The notes beneath the pieces were generated by a model. That model did no database searches, was not told where the DNA came from, and worked only from the letters and a program-made list of their open reading frames with translations. Shown here piece after piece: positions 1-8,609 of a stretch of DNA of 56,689 bases (its first letter is position 1; each line of letters opens with the position of its first letter). Both the position numbers and the translations under genes were made by a program. Origin of the DNA: an uncultured Burkholderiales bacterium (GTDB lineage Bacteria > Pseudomonadota > Gammaproteobacteria > Burkholderiales > Burkholderiaceae); assembly GCA_937891045.1 (NCBI GenBank), contig CALBEV010000032.1, positions 1-56,689 on the forward strand, given 5' to 3'.

Positions 1-178
1 ACTTTAAACATGAACACTTAAGGGAGGATCTTCAAGCAACACACACCAGAAAATTGTTTTTTATCTCAAATTAACAACAACTTTTGGGTTAGAAACAAAT
101 CGCTTTACAAATTTTTTGTAATCAATTAAACTAAATCATCTTTTTTCATCAGCACCAATCACTTAATGGAGATATTTC
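1..178. other. AT-rich leader upstream of the pilin genes
   Basis: No coding sequence is convincing here. The stretch is much richer in A and T than the genes around it, as expected of a promoter-bearing leader for the first prepilin gene. A GGAGA ribosome binding site at 168-172 sits six bases before the ATG at 179. I could not identify a convincing -35/-10 pair. The window begins here, so regulatory sequence further upstream is not visible. Confidence 0.4.
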
Positions 179-817
179 ATGCAACCTATAGCAAACAAAA
201 TTGCCAAAAAACAAGCGGGTTACAGCTTGGTCGAACTGTCCGTGGCCTTGGCCATCGTGGCGGTCATCTTGGTCGGTGGCCTCATGGGCACCCGCCAAAT
301 CCTGTTGACCAACAACGTCAACAACCAACTCAAAGACTCGGCCCAAGTGATCGCCAAAATCACCCGCCAGTTTCAAAACGCTTTGACCACCAGCGGCGCC
401 ACCAATGAAAACCTGGTGCCCCTGTCTTATTGGCCCCAAGAACGCTTCACCAACACCCAGACCAAAAGTGGCACAGAAACCATTCTCAAGACGGAAGTGC
501 GCGGCGTGATTGCCGGCACCAAGGAACACATCTTTCCGAATTCGGCGGAAATCGGCAAACTCGGCGCAAATTCGGGCTTTGTCTATTACTTTGAGGATGT
601 ACCTTCTGCGGCCTGCGCCGACTTGGTCAGCGGCTTGGACAACATGGCCTATGCCATCTACGCTGGCAGCGCCAGTGGTGTCACGCCCTCAGGCGCAAAG
701 CCTGGCAGTAATGAAGTCAAAAAGCCCGATGACGCCACCATCAGTCCGACCGAACTGGGCAAAGGCTGCAGTTCCGTGAACCCACTGGTGGATATCGCGG
801 CCATCATCCGTTTGTGA
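179..817 (+). CDS. Type IVb prepilin (PilS-like major pilin), first of two
   Basis: This encodes a 212-residue type IV prepilin, secreted and assembled into a thin pilus. Residues 14-18 read G-Y-S-L-V-E, a class III prepilin peptidase site (cleavage after Gly, Glu at +5), followed by about 20 hydrophobic residues that form the N-terminal helix. Two cysteines in the C-terminal half fit the disulfide-bonded loop of type IVb pilins. The C-terminal layout (SGFVYY..., a Cys, a second Cys, a VDIA tail) is shared with the next gene, so the two are tandem paralogues. The ATG at 179 has a GGAGA site. Type IVb prepilin is firm; which copy is the major subunit is inference. Confidence 0.85.
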   Translation: MQPIANKIAKKQAGYSLVELSVALAIVAVILVGGLMGTRQILLTNNVNNQLKDSAQVIAKITRQFQNALTTSGATNENLVPLSYWPQERFTNTQTKSGTETILKTEVRGVIAGTKEHIFPNSAEIGKLGANSGFVYYFEDVPSAACADLVSGLDNMAYAIYAGSASGVTPSGAKPGSNEVKKPDDATISPTELGKGCSSVNPLVDIAAIIRL

Positions 818-843
818 ACCACGCCATCACCCAAGGAGTTCAC

Positions 844-1500
844 ATGAAATACACACACACAGGGCCACGTGCCCAACAACAAGGCTTCACCTTGGTCGAA
901 CTGGGCATCAGCATGGTCTTGATCGCCAGCATGGTGTTGGCCGGCTTTTATGTGGTCAAGCGCATCCGAACCGATGCCGCGATCAACGCTGCCATCGCCA
1001 GTGCCAATGTCAGCATGAACAAAGCAAACGCCGCCTTCTCTGGCAGCGACTCCACCGCAGGCGCCAACTTGACCACCTTGGCAGCCATGAATATCTGGCC
1101 CAAGGAGCGGCTAACCATCTCAGAGGTTAAATCGGGTACGGGCGCGAATGCAGTCGTTGTGTCCAGAGCGGTCACCAACATCAAGGGCCATTTCAGCGGC
1201 TCCGAAGAAATGATGTGGGCTGATGGCAACAACTCTACGCCAGCAAACAGTGGTTTCATTTACCACTTGTGGCGTGTACCCCAAGAAGCCTGCCTGCCCC
1301 TGATTAAAAACATGGCCTTGCATCCCACCACCAGGTCAATCCTTGCGGGCGCCCACAGCTCAACCAGACCAGTAGCTGGTTATGGTGTTGGCAAGGCGGC
1401 TGTCAAAACAGGCACTGGTGCTTTGAATTTGGCAGCTGCAGCCCAAGCATGCATGAAAGATCAAAGGGTCGACATCGCCGTGCAATTCGATAAATCCTGA
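844..1500 (+). CDS. Type IVb prepilin (PilS-like), second of two
   Basis: This is a 218-residue prepilin with a class III leader: basic start, then G-F-T-L-V-E and a hydrophobic helix. The start at 844 is chosen because AAGGAG (833-838) lies just upstream; an in-frame GTG at 814 would lengthen the leader and overlap the previous stop. The C-terminal half resembles the preceding pilin (SGFIYHL..., paired Cys, VDIAV tail), which points to a gene duplication. A strong hairpin terminator follows, so the two pilins probably form their own transcript, made in larger amount than the assembly genes downstream. Confidence 0.85.
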   Translation: MKYTHTGPRAQQQGFTLVELGISMVLIASMVLAGFYVVKRIRTDAAINAAIASANVSMNKANAAFSGSDSTAGANLTTLAAMNIWPKERLTISEVKSGTGANAVVVSRAVTNIKGHFSGSEEMMWADGNNSTPANSGFIYHLWRVPQEACLPLIKNMALHPTTRSILAGAHSSTRPVAGYGVGKAAVKTGTGALNLAAAAQACMKDQRVDIAVQFDKS

Positions 1501-1530
1501 GAACTGTTGACAGAGGGTTGACAGCTTTTG

Positions 1531-1567
1531 CCGCAGCCTGGGCCCCGGTCCTTGCTGCGGTTTTTTT
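1531..1567 (+). terminator. Rho-independent terminator after the pilin pair
   Basis: CCGCAGC at 1531-1537 pairs perfectly with GCTGCGG at 1554-1560 across a 16-base GC-rich loop, and seven T residues follow at 1561-1567. It lies 31 bases past the second pilin stop. The A/T-rich stretch 1568-1742 that follows has no gene; it carries two AAGTACT boxes (1654-1660 and 1686-1692) and probably holds the promoter for the assembly operon. Confidence 0.85.
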
Positions 1568-1742
1568 ATGCCGCCCAACAAGTCCCTAAAAAGAACTAAA
1601 ACAATAAAAACAACAAAAAACAAAACAAATACAAAGTATTCCATAACTACAACAAGTACTCAAAAAACTATAAAAAACACTGGATAAGTACTTTTAACGC
1701 TATTAAACTAGCTTCAGTTCACACAAAGAGGCCTTTAAGAGT

Positions 1743-2210
1743 ATGTATCACAGGCATTACAAATCATTAAGCAGTGCACTGTTGCTGGCTGTGGCCACCA
1801 GCTGTGCACTGGCTGCGCCGCTGAAAGTGGCAGACATGGAGAAAAAAATCGAGCTCGATGTCGAGTGGATCACAAGCCCCAAACCCACCATCCAGGCGGA
1901 CAACCCGCAACCTGGCGCGGCCCCCGTGTGGCCCGAAGAGCAATCCGCGCAATGGGAGATTCAACGGCTCGATAAAACCTTGTCCACCATGATGGCACGC
2001 TGGTCGCAAAAGGCTGGTTGGCAGTTGGTGTGGGACGCCGAGCGCGACTTTCCAATCGAAAACCACATCATGTTGGAAGGCACCTTTGTGCAAGTGGTGC
2101 AAACCGTCATGGACTCCTTGAACGACTCGGACTACCCGCTGCAAGCCGCCTTGAACCCCTCGACCCGGGTGATACGCATCACCCGCTATCTCGAACCGCG
2201 CAGAAAGTAA
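1743..2210 (+). CDS. TcpQ/PilL-like periplasmic pilus protein
   Basis: This 155-residue protein has an N-terminal signal peptide (cleavage probably after ...CALA) and a C-terminal domain of about 75 residues (WSQKAGWQLVWDAE..., then ...VVQTVMDSLN) typical of the TcpQ / PilL C-terminal family. In toxin-coregulated and R64 pili such proteins stabilise and localise the outer-membrane secretin. It is short for a full PilL, having only the conserved end domain. It opens the assembly operon, with pilN starting five bases after its stop, which suggests a secretin partner. Confidence 0.75.
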   Translation: MYHRHYKSLSSALLLAVATSCALAAPLKVADMEKKIELDVEWITSPKPTIQADNPQPGAAPVWPEEQSAQWEIQRLDKTLSTMMARWSQKAGWQLVWDAERDFPIENHIMLEGTFVQVVQTVMDSLNDSDYPLQAALNPSTRVIRITRYLEPRRK

Positions 2211-2215
2211 ACACC

Positions 2216-3767
2216 ATGAACAAGTTGCAACATGTGCTGGTCTTGCTCGTCGCTTTGTCGGTGATGGGCTGCGCCAGTGTCTATGAGAAAAAAGCCGAAG
2301 CCGACCACAGCGGGGTGCTGGAGCGCTCGAACAAAGCCAATGCGCAATTGCGGGCCAACCAAGACAAACCACAGTTGGTGGTGCTCGACAACGTACCGCG
2401 TTTCACCCGCCAGTCGATCCCGTTTCAAAACACCCAGTTGCTGCCCGCGCACATCGGTCGGGTCACGCTGCGCATGCCGGGGCGGCAAAACCTGCCGACC
2501 ATTGCCAACCTGATCGAACGCTTGACCGGCATTCCTGTCACCGTGGCAGCCGATGCACTGCTGCCCCTGAGTCAATTCGCGCCGCAAGCTGAATCAGGGA
2601 ATGCGCCTGGCGGACCCGCCGCCGCCCCTGCTGTGCCCACCACCAAGACCAAGTCAGAAGCTGCCAAGCTGCAATCTGCCGCCCAAGGCATTCAAAAAGC
2701 CAGTGGGCCCAAGCAATGGATGGATATCGATGAAAACGAACCGGGTTTGGAACTGAATTACCAAGGCAGCTTGGCAGGCTTGCTTGATTTGGTGGCCACG
2801 CACAACGACCTGCAATGGCTGTATGCCAACGGCAAGATCCATCTCTACCGCGTGGTGACCCGCACCTTGTTGGTGAAAACCTTGCCCGCTGGCAGCGCTG
2901 ATGCCAGCGCAGGCGGCAAAGAATAGGGGGGGGGAGGGTATGACGTCTTGAGCGGTGTGGAGAAAACCATGCGCGGCATGTTGTCGCGCCACGGCCGCTT
3001 GCAGCTCGATGCCAGTTTGGGCTCCATCACGGTCAGCGACTCCTTCACCAATGTGCAAGCCATGGAGCGGCACTTGGACAGCATCAACCGCCAGCTCAGT
3101 CGGAAAGTGGCGCTCACGGTCGAAGTGCTGCAAATCACGCTCAGCAATGAAAACCAATCCGGCATCGACTGGAACTTTGTCACCAACACCGTCAAGCTGG
3201 GCACCCTCAGTTTCAATGGCCCCGGTGGATTGCCGACGGGCCCTCGAAAAATTTGGCCGTGTCAGCACCTCTTACTCCAGCGTCATCACCACCATGAACC
3301 GCCAAGCCGTGCCGCTGGGCTCGGTCAGCACGCAAAGTTATTTGAAGCAAAGCACACCGGCCATCACCGCCTCGGCCAGCGGTGTGCTGGTGGTCGGTCA
3401 ATCGGGCCTCACCCCCGGCGAGTTCACCACCGGCTTCACCTTGAACCTGTTGCCCATCGTGCTCGATTCCAAAAATGTGCTGTTGAAAGCGGGCATCACC
3501 CTGAGCACGCTGAAAGAGCTCGCTACTTTCACCAGTGGCGAAGGCAGCGCCAAGCAATCGATTCAACAACCGAATATTTCCCAGTTCACGACCCAGCAAA
3601 AAATGATGGTCAAGTCGGGCGACACGATTGTGCTGAGCGGTTTTGAAAACGAAAGCACGGAAAGCCGCCAAAGCGATTTGGTGCGCAAAACCGTGCCCGG
3701 CACCAAGGACAGCAACCGCAACAAAAGCACCTTGGTGGTTTTGATCACCCCCCGTTTGTTGAACTGA
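2216..3767 (+). pseudogene. pilN: pilN-type secretin gene, interrupted by a stop and a frameshift
   Basis: Intact, this would encode the lipoprotein secretin of a type IVb pilus, the outer-membrane pore. The start at 2216 gives a lipoprotein signal with lipobox VMGC. The frame runs 236 residues to an in-frame TAG at 2924-2926, next to a run of nine G (2926-2934), and continues in the same frame (YDVLSGVEKTM...). Near 3240-3255 it must move +1 to reach the secretin C-domain (GRVSTSYSSV..., ending ...LVVLITPRLL and TGA at 3765). The shift could be one extra A in the A5 tract 3247-3251. The total length, 1552 bases, is not a multiple of three. The family is clear from the C-terminal secretin signature; whether any pore is made is doubtful. 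Confidence 0.8.
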
Positions 3768-3781
3768 AGCGGGCCAAGACC

Positions 3782-5224
3782 ATGTCCTTTGTGCAAACCT
3801 TGAAAGCCTTGTTTGTCAAGCCGCCAAAGTCGTTGGCGGATGTGTTGAGCGCACCAGCTGCGCCTGCGGCCAAACCCATCACGCCAAGCGCGGCACCCGC
3901 TGCAAAAACAGCAGCGAACACAGCTGCACCAGATTGGCAGAACAACCAAGCCCGGCGCATCGTCATCGAGCAAAAGCAATACATCTTTGGCTTGGATTGG
4001 CGTTTGTTGCCACCCACCCGCACCTTGGCCCGCAGCATGAAATTGGCCAAGCAAGAAGGCATGGGCTTTTATGTCTTGTCTGACATGGAAGACTTGATGG
4101 GCAGCACCACCGCGCTGCCCAAAACCCGCGGCACCAAGTATTCAGCCGCGATGCACTTGGCCAGCAAGATGTCGCAAGGCGGCCTCGAGTTGTACGCCTT
4201 CGCCCTGCCCAAAGGCGCGTATGCGGTGGTGGCCATCAATGAATCGCGTCCGATTCCAGGCTTTGACTATGTCGGCCCGTTTGCGCCTGCGAAAGAATTG
4301 ATCGAAGAGTTTCAAGCCATTCAGGCCGGGCACCCGGTGCGGGGTGTGGGCAATGCCGGTTTGATCGAGGGTGAAGAAACCATCGAACCCGAAGACATCT
4401 TCGGCGAACCAGCCAAACAAGCCCGCATCAAAGCCATCCCGGGCACCCGCAGCACCACCTGGCTCATCGGTTTGGCGCTGCTGTTGGCAATAGGCTTTGC
4501 CGCAGCCATGTACTGGTTGGAAGCACAACGCGAAGCGGTGATGCAAGAAGTCAAGCGCGATGAGGTCAATCCAGTCATCGCCTACCGCACCAGCTTGCAA
4601 CAAGCCTTGCAGGCCTTGCCGCCAAGCGGCCCGGGCCTGTTGAAAAACTGGTTGACCACCATCAACAACATCCCCGTCACCAACCAGGGCTGGCGTCTGA
4701 CCAAAGTCGAATGCAAGCCCAGCAACTGCAACGCCCAATGGGAGCGTGTGTTTGGTTCTTAAGCCGATTTTCACAAGCACTTGCCACCCTACACCGACAG
4801 CGTGAAAGAAGTGCAGGCCGGTGCAGACCCTTTGCAAGCCAGCATCCTCACCACCCACAGCTTGCCCCCCAGCGCGGGCGCAACAGCGCCACCCACCAGC
4901 AGCTTGCTCTACAGCGTCTTGCCCAGCCAGCAACAGGGCTTGCGTGAACTCTCCAGCCAGTTTCAAGAACTCGCGCTGCTCGGGCCCATGAAAGCCAGCC
5001 TGACACCGCCCCAGTTGTTTGGGGGCAGCGGTCAGGTGGATGAAGTGAAAGAAGTCGTGGCCAGTGGCGACTGGGCCGTGGAGCACGAACTGTGGGTGTT
5101 GCCCGAAATCAGCATCGCCCCCTACATGGTGACCAAAAGCTTGGTGATGAATTTCGCCACAGACAAAGGTCAAACCACCACCTCTTACCGATTGGAAGGA
5201 AGCTACTATGTTCAACAGCGTTGA
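3782..5224 (+). pseudogene. pilO: pilO-type pilus assembly gene with an internal TAA
   Basis: PilO is an inner-membrane accessory protein of type IVb pili with a cytoplasmic actin-like N-domain, one membrane helix and a periplasmic tail. Here the first 326 residues include a membrane segment near residues 226-247. They stop at TAA 4760-4762, and the same frame stays open for another 154 codons to TGA 5222. The downstream part (ADFHKHLPPYTDSVKEV...) reads as the expected periplasmic domain, and the joined length, about 480 residues, fits the family. The stop is one base from TAT or TAC (Tyr). The truncated product keeps its membrane anchor but loses the tail. The 3' end overlaps pilP by 17 bases. 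Confidence 0.75.
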
Positions 5225-5808
5225 TGCACATGCGCGTTGTGTTGCCGCCATTTTGATGATGGGCAGTGTGCACATGGCCATGGCACAGCCCAGCAGCGTG
5301 GGCGAGTTGATTGCAAAAAAGCAAGGCCCTCAAAACCCAAGAGTTGCAAGGTGCAACCCCGCCCAAATCAGCCAGCCCCAGCAGCAACAAAACCAAGGCC
5401 AAACCTGTGCCTGCCAGCAAGCCCAAACTCTGGTCCATCACCGGGGTGGATGCGCAACTCACTGCGGTGCTGCTGCACCAGCAAAAAGCCTACACGGTGC
5501 ACAGCACCCAACTGCCTGCCGATGTGGGTCCGTGGCAGGTGACGGACATCAGCGACCAGCAGGTTTGGCTGGTTGAGACCAAGGCGGTGGCCAATAAGCG
5601 CCAAGTGCTGGTGTTGCAAGCCCCGGACCAAGACACCAAGTTGGATGGCTATTTGCAAGCCCTGCAAAAAAACACCACCCACGATGAAGGCTTGGCAAGC
5701 TTGCTGTCGCGTCCGCCCAAACCACAAGCGTCCCCTTTGCCCCAAGCCTTGGACAAAAGTGCAGACGATGTTGCGCCTGCAGCCAGCAGCCAACCCGCAA
5801 CACCATGA
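5208..5808 (+). pseudogene. pilP: pilP-type pilus assembly gene with a +1 frameshift
   Basis: PilP is a secreted pilus accessory protein. The ATG at 5208 follows a GGAAGGAAG site and encodes a signal peptide (...HMAMAQPSS) and the family motif VGEL. The frame then changes at an A6 tract (5315-5320): the remainder (KSKALKTQELQG..., WSITGVDAQLTAVL...) is read in the +1 frame to TGA 5806-5808. Removing one A restores a single frame of about 199 codons. The total, 601 bases, has one extra base. The ATGA overlap with pilQ suggests translational coupling, which the shift would disturb. Identification rests on position, signal peptide and VGEL motif. Confidence 0.7.
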
Positions 5809-7511
5809 ACACCACGGCGTCAGCACCCAAGGCCAGCCTGCGCAACTCGGGCCACATCCATGACTACACGATGCTGCCAGCGTTCGTGAAAATTTTGTCG
5901 CACGGCGAAACCCCCAGCATTGAGCTGCAAAAGGCCAAACACAAAGCCATGGCCGCCATGGCCACAGCACAAAACACGTTTTTTGTACTGAGCATCCAAG
6001 GTGAAAACGGCAGCACCGCATGGTTTCATTTGATCGAGCAGGGCAAGCGCTTGGGTTTGGGGTTTGCCGGCGCCTACACCTGCACCGCCGAAATTTTGCA
6101 CACCTTGCTGCAAGAGCATGTGTATGAAAAAGACGCCATCAAAGCCAACAAACTCAAGGAAGAAGAACGCCTGGTTTTGCAAACCATGGTGGCCGACTCC
6201 ACACCCATCGATTGGTTGAAAACCACGGTGGCGCGGTGCTTGAAATTGGATGCGACCGACATCCACTTTGAAGTGCAAAACGACTATGCCCGTTTGCGGA
6301 TTCGCCGTGACGGCATCATGCGCAAGGTCACGCACTTTCCCTCGCGCGTGGTCAACAACGGCTTGGCGGCCGGATACACCATCTTGGCCGAAGAAGGCTC
6401 GCGCTCGGAAGTGGCTTTCAACTCCTTGGCGGTGCAGTCGGCCATGATTCCGCTGGAGGTGCATGGCCAAAAAGTGTTGCTGCGCTACCAAAGCCATCCC
6501 ACGGTGGGCGGCTATGACGCCATCATGCGGGTGTTGCGTGTGGGGGACGCCCACAAAACCCGCTTGCCCAGTTTGGAGGGCTTGGGTTACACAAGGTGGC
6601 AACTCGAACGCATTCAAGAAGCCACCGCCTCGGCTTGGGGCGGCGTGTTCGTGGCGGGCATCACCGGTTCGGGCAAAACCACCACGCTCAGTTCTTTGCT
6701 GAGTCAACTGGCCAAAGACGGTCAACGCAAAATCATTTCGATCGAAGACCCGGTGGAATACCAGGTGCCGGGCGTCAACCATTTTTCGATCCGCCGCAAA
6801 ACCCACGACCCCAAGGCCAACCCCTTTGAAGAAGCCATGCTGGCGTTTTTGCGCATGGACCCGGATGTCGGCATGTTTGGCGAGATCCGCGATCAAATGT
6901 CGGGCCACATGGCGCATGCCGCCATCCAAACCGGCCACAAGCTGCTCACCACGGTGCATGCCACCTCGGCCTTGGGCATCATCGCGCGATTGACCTCGCA
7001 GCACATTGGTTTGATCCGCGATGACGTGTGCACGCCCGACTTCTTGTCCATCTTGGTCTACCAGGTGTTGGTGCCCAAAAACTGTGTGCATTGCAGCGTG
7101 CCCGCCTTGCAGGTGATGGACCCGCAGGCTTTGGCGGCCTACGAAAAATACTTCAAGCTCGACCCGAGCCAGTTCCGCTGCGCCAGCGACAGCGGTTGCA
7201 CGCATTGCCAAGTGAATGGTTTGGAAAACACCGACAACGTGCATGTCGGTGTCCACGGCGTCAAGGTGTGTGCCGAGGTGATTCCGATCACCACCGAGTT
7301 GATGCACCTGATGCGCAAACGCGAAGACATTGAAGCCCGCGAACTGTGGTTGTCGCAGCGTCAATCGCGCTTTGATGAAGAAGACATGCTGGGCAAAGAA
7401 GCCTGGGGCCATGCTTTGTATGAAATGTCGCGCGGTGTGTTGGATCCCTATCACTTCGAGCGCACCTTCGGCCCACCCGCCATCTTGGCCTCTTCACGCA
7501 ATATCCACTGA
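5805..7511 (+). CDS. pilQ: PilQ-type pilus assembly ATPase (GspE/T2SE family)
   Basis: This 568-residue cytoplasmic ATPase would power pilus assembly. It has an N-terminal domain of about 270 residues, Walker A GITGSGKTTT near residue 285, the Asp box SIEDPVEY, and a Walker B region near FLRMDPDVGMFGEIRD, the T2SE signature. Two CxxC pairs (CVHC near 425, CTHC near 465) form the zinc-binding insert of GspE-like ATPases. The ATG at 5805 overlaps the pilP stop by four bases, and pilR starts three bases after its stop. The frame is intact, unlike the three genes before it. Confidence 0.9.
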   Translation: MNTTASAPKASLRNSGHIHDYTMLPAFVKILSHGETPSIELQKAKHKAMAAMATAQNTFFVLSIQGENGSTAWFHLIEQGKRLGLGFAGAYTCTAEILHTLLQEHVYEKDAIKANKLKEEERLVLQTMVADSTPIDWLKTTVARCLKLDATDIHFEVQNDYARLRIRRDGIMRKVTHFPSRVVNNGLAAGYTILAEEGSRSEVAFNSLAVQSAMIPLEVHGQKVLLRYQSHPTVGGYDAIMRVLRVGDAHKTRLPSLEGLGYTRWQLERIQEATASAWGGVFVAGITGSGKTTTLSSLLSQLAKDGQRKIISIEDPVEYQVPGVNHFSIRRKTHDPKANPFEEAMLAFLRMDPDVGMFGEIRDQMSGHMAHAAIQTGHKLLTTVHATSALGIIARLTSQHIGLIRDDVCTPDFLSILVYQVLVPKNCVHCSVPALQVMDPQALAAYEKYFKLDPSQFRCASDSGCTHCQVNGLENTDNVHVGVHGVKVCAEVIPITTELMHLMRKREDIEARELWLSQRQSRFDEEDMLGKEAWGHALYEMSRGVLDPYHFERTFGPPAILASSRNIH

Positions 7512-7514
7512 ACC

Positions 7515-8609
7515 ATGTCGCAACTCCTGGACAAGATCAACCTGTACTTGGCGCGTCGCGACCTGCACCGGCGGCGTGCCGCGTTTTATTACGACTTGGG
7601 CGCCACCTTGCAAGACCGGGTGCCACTGGTTACCACCTTGAACAAATACCACACGCGGGCGCGCAGCCGCAAACCCACCACCGCCTTGATGTACCTGACC
7701 ATGCTGCGCGGTTTGCAAATGGGTTCCTTGTCACAAGCCTTGTCGGGCATTGCTTCACCGGTGGAGCAAACCCTGATTGACGCCACCCAGGCCTCAGGGG
7801 ACGCCACCATGGCCGAAGGCTTGGTGTTCATGTCGATGACGGTGGAGAAAACCGACGCGATGGTGTCGACCATGCGCAAAGCCGTGGCCTACCCGCTGAC
7901 CTTGCTCACCATGTTCTTGGCCATGATGGTGGGTTTTGCGGTCACAGCGGTGCCCATCTTGGCCGAGATGATGCCGCCAGAAAAATGGCCACTGTTGGGT
8001 CGCATGCTCTATAGCGTGTCCATGGTCATCACCAACTACGGTGTTTGGATTGGCTTGCTGTTGGTGAGCTTGATCACCGCTTTTTTAGTCGCTTTGCCGC
8101 GTTGGACTGGCCCTGTGCGCATGCGCCTGGACCGCTATTTGCCTTTCAGCATTTACCGCGATTACGCCAGTTCCTTGTTGCTGATTTCCTTGTCCTCCAT
8201 GATGCGCTCGGGCGTGTCTTTGCGCTCGGCGCTGGAGCGCAGCATGAAGTTCAGCTCGCCCTGGTTGCGCTGGCACATCCGCAAAATCATGGCGAACCTG
8301 TCCAAGCCAAACACGCCTTTTTTCGGCCAAGCTTTCAGCACCGGTGTGATGAGCCAAGAGATGGAAGACCGGGTGCAAGACGCCTCCGAGCGGCGCGATC
8401 CGGTGGAAGCCTTTGTGCGCATGGGTGTGGGTTCGATCGACCGCATGGTGGTGGCCATGGAAGACCGCGCCAGCATCCTCAGCCGTGGCATGGTCATGGT
8501 TTGCGGCCTGATCTTGGCCTTCATGATGGCAGGTTTTTTCTCCACCACCATGGCGCTGCAACAAGGCATCAAAGAGTCCACCCGCGAGATGCAGGTTCAG
8601 CAGCCATGA
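7515..8609 (+). CDS. pilR: PilR-type inner-membrane pilus platform protein (GspF family)
   Basis: This 364-residue polytopic protein resembles the GspF/PilC/PilR platform that couples the ATPase to pilin extraction. It has a basic cytoplasmic N-terminus, a hydrophobic hairpin at about residues 128-155 and 172-195, a second cytoplasmic domain, and a last helix (MVMVCGLILAFMMAGF) near the C-terminus, which is the usual GspF arrangement. Its stop overlaps the next start (ATGA at 8606-8609). The frame is intact. Confidence 0.85.
   Translation: MSQLLDKINLYLARRDLHRRRAAFYYDLGATLQDRVPLVTTLNKYHTRARSRKPTTALMYLTMLRGLQMGSLSQALSGIASPVEQTLIDATQASGDATMAEGLVFMSMTVEKTDAMVSTMRKAVAYPLTLLTMFLAMMVGFAVTAVPILAEMMPPEKWPLLGRMLYSVSMVITNYGVWIGLLLVSLITAFLVALPRWTGPVRMRLDRYLPFSIYRDYASSLLLISLSSMMRSGVSLRSALERSMKFSSPWLRWHIRKIMANLSKPNTPFFGQAFSTGVMSQEMEDRVQDASERRDPVEAFVRMGVGSIDRMVVAMEDRASILSRGMVMVCGLILAFMMAGFFSTTMALQQGIKESTREMQVQQP

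Noticed and set aside
2924..4762. Stop-codon readthrough or a recoded genetic code as explanation of the in-frame TAG and TAA in pilN and pilO
   Set aside because: TAA, TAG and TGA all end other genes in the window, and the two sites differ in codon and context with no selenocysteine-type hairpin seen.
5820..7454. 544-codon minus-strand frame over pilQ
   Set aside because: Shadow of an ATPase gene with complete Walker motifs; no ribosome site.
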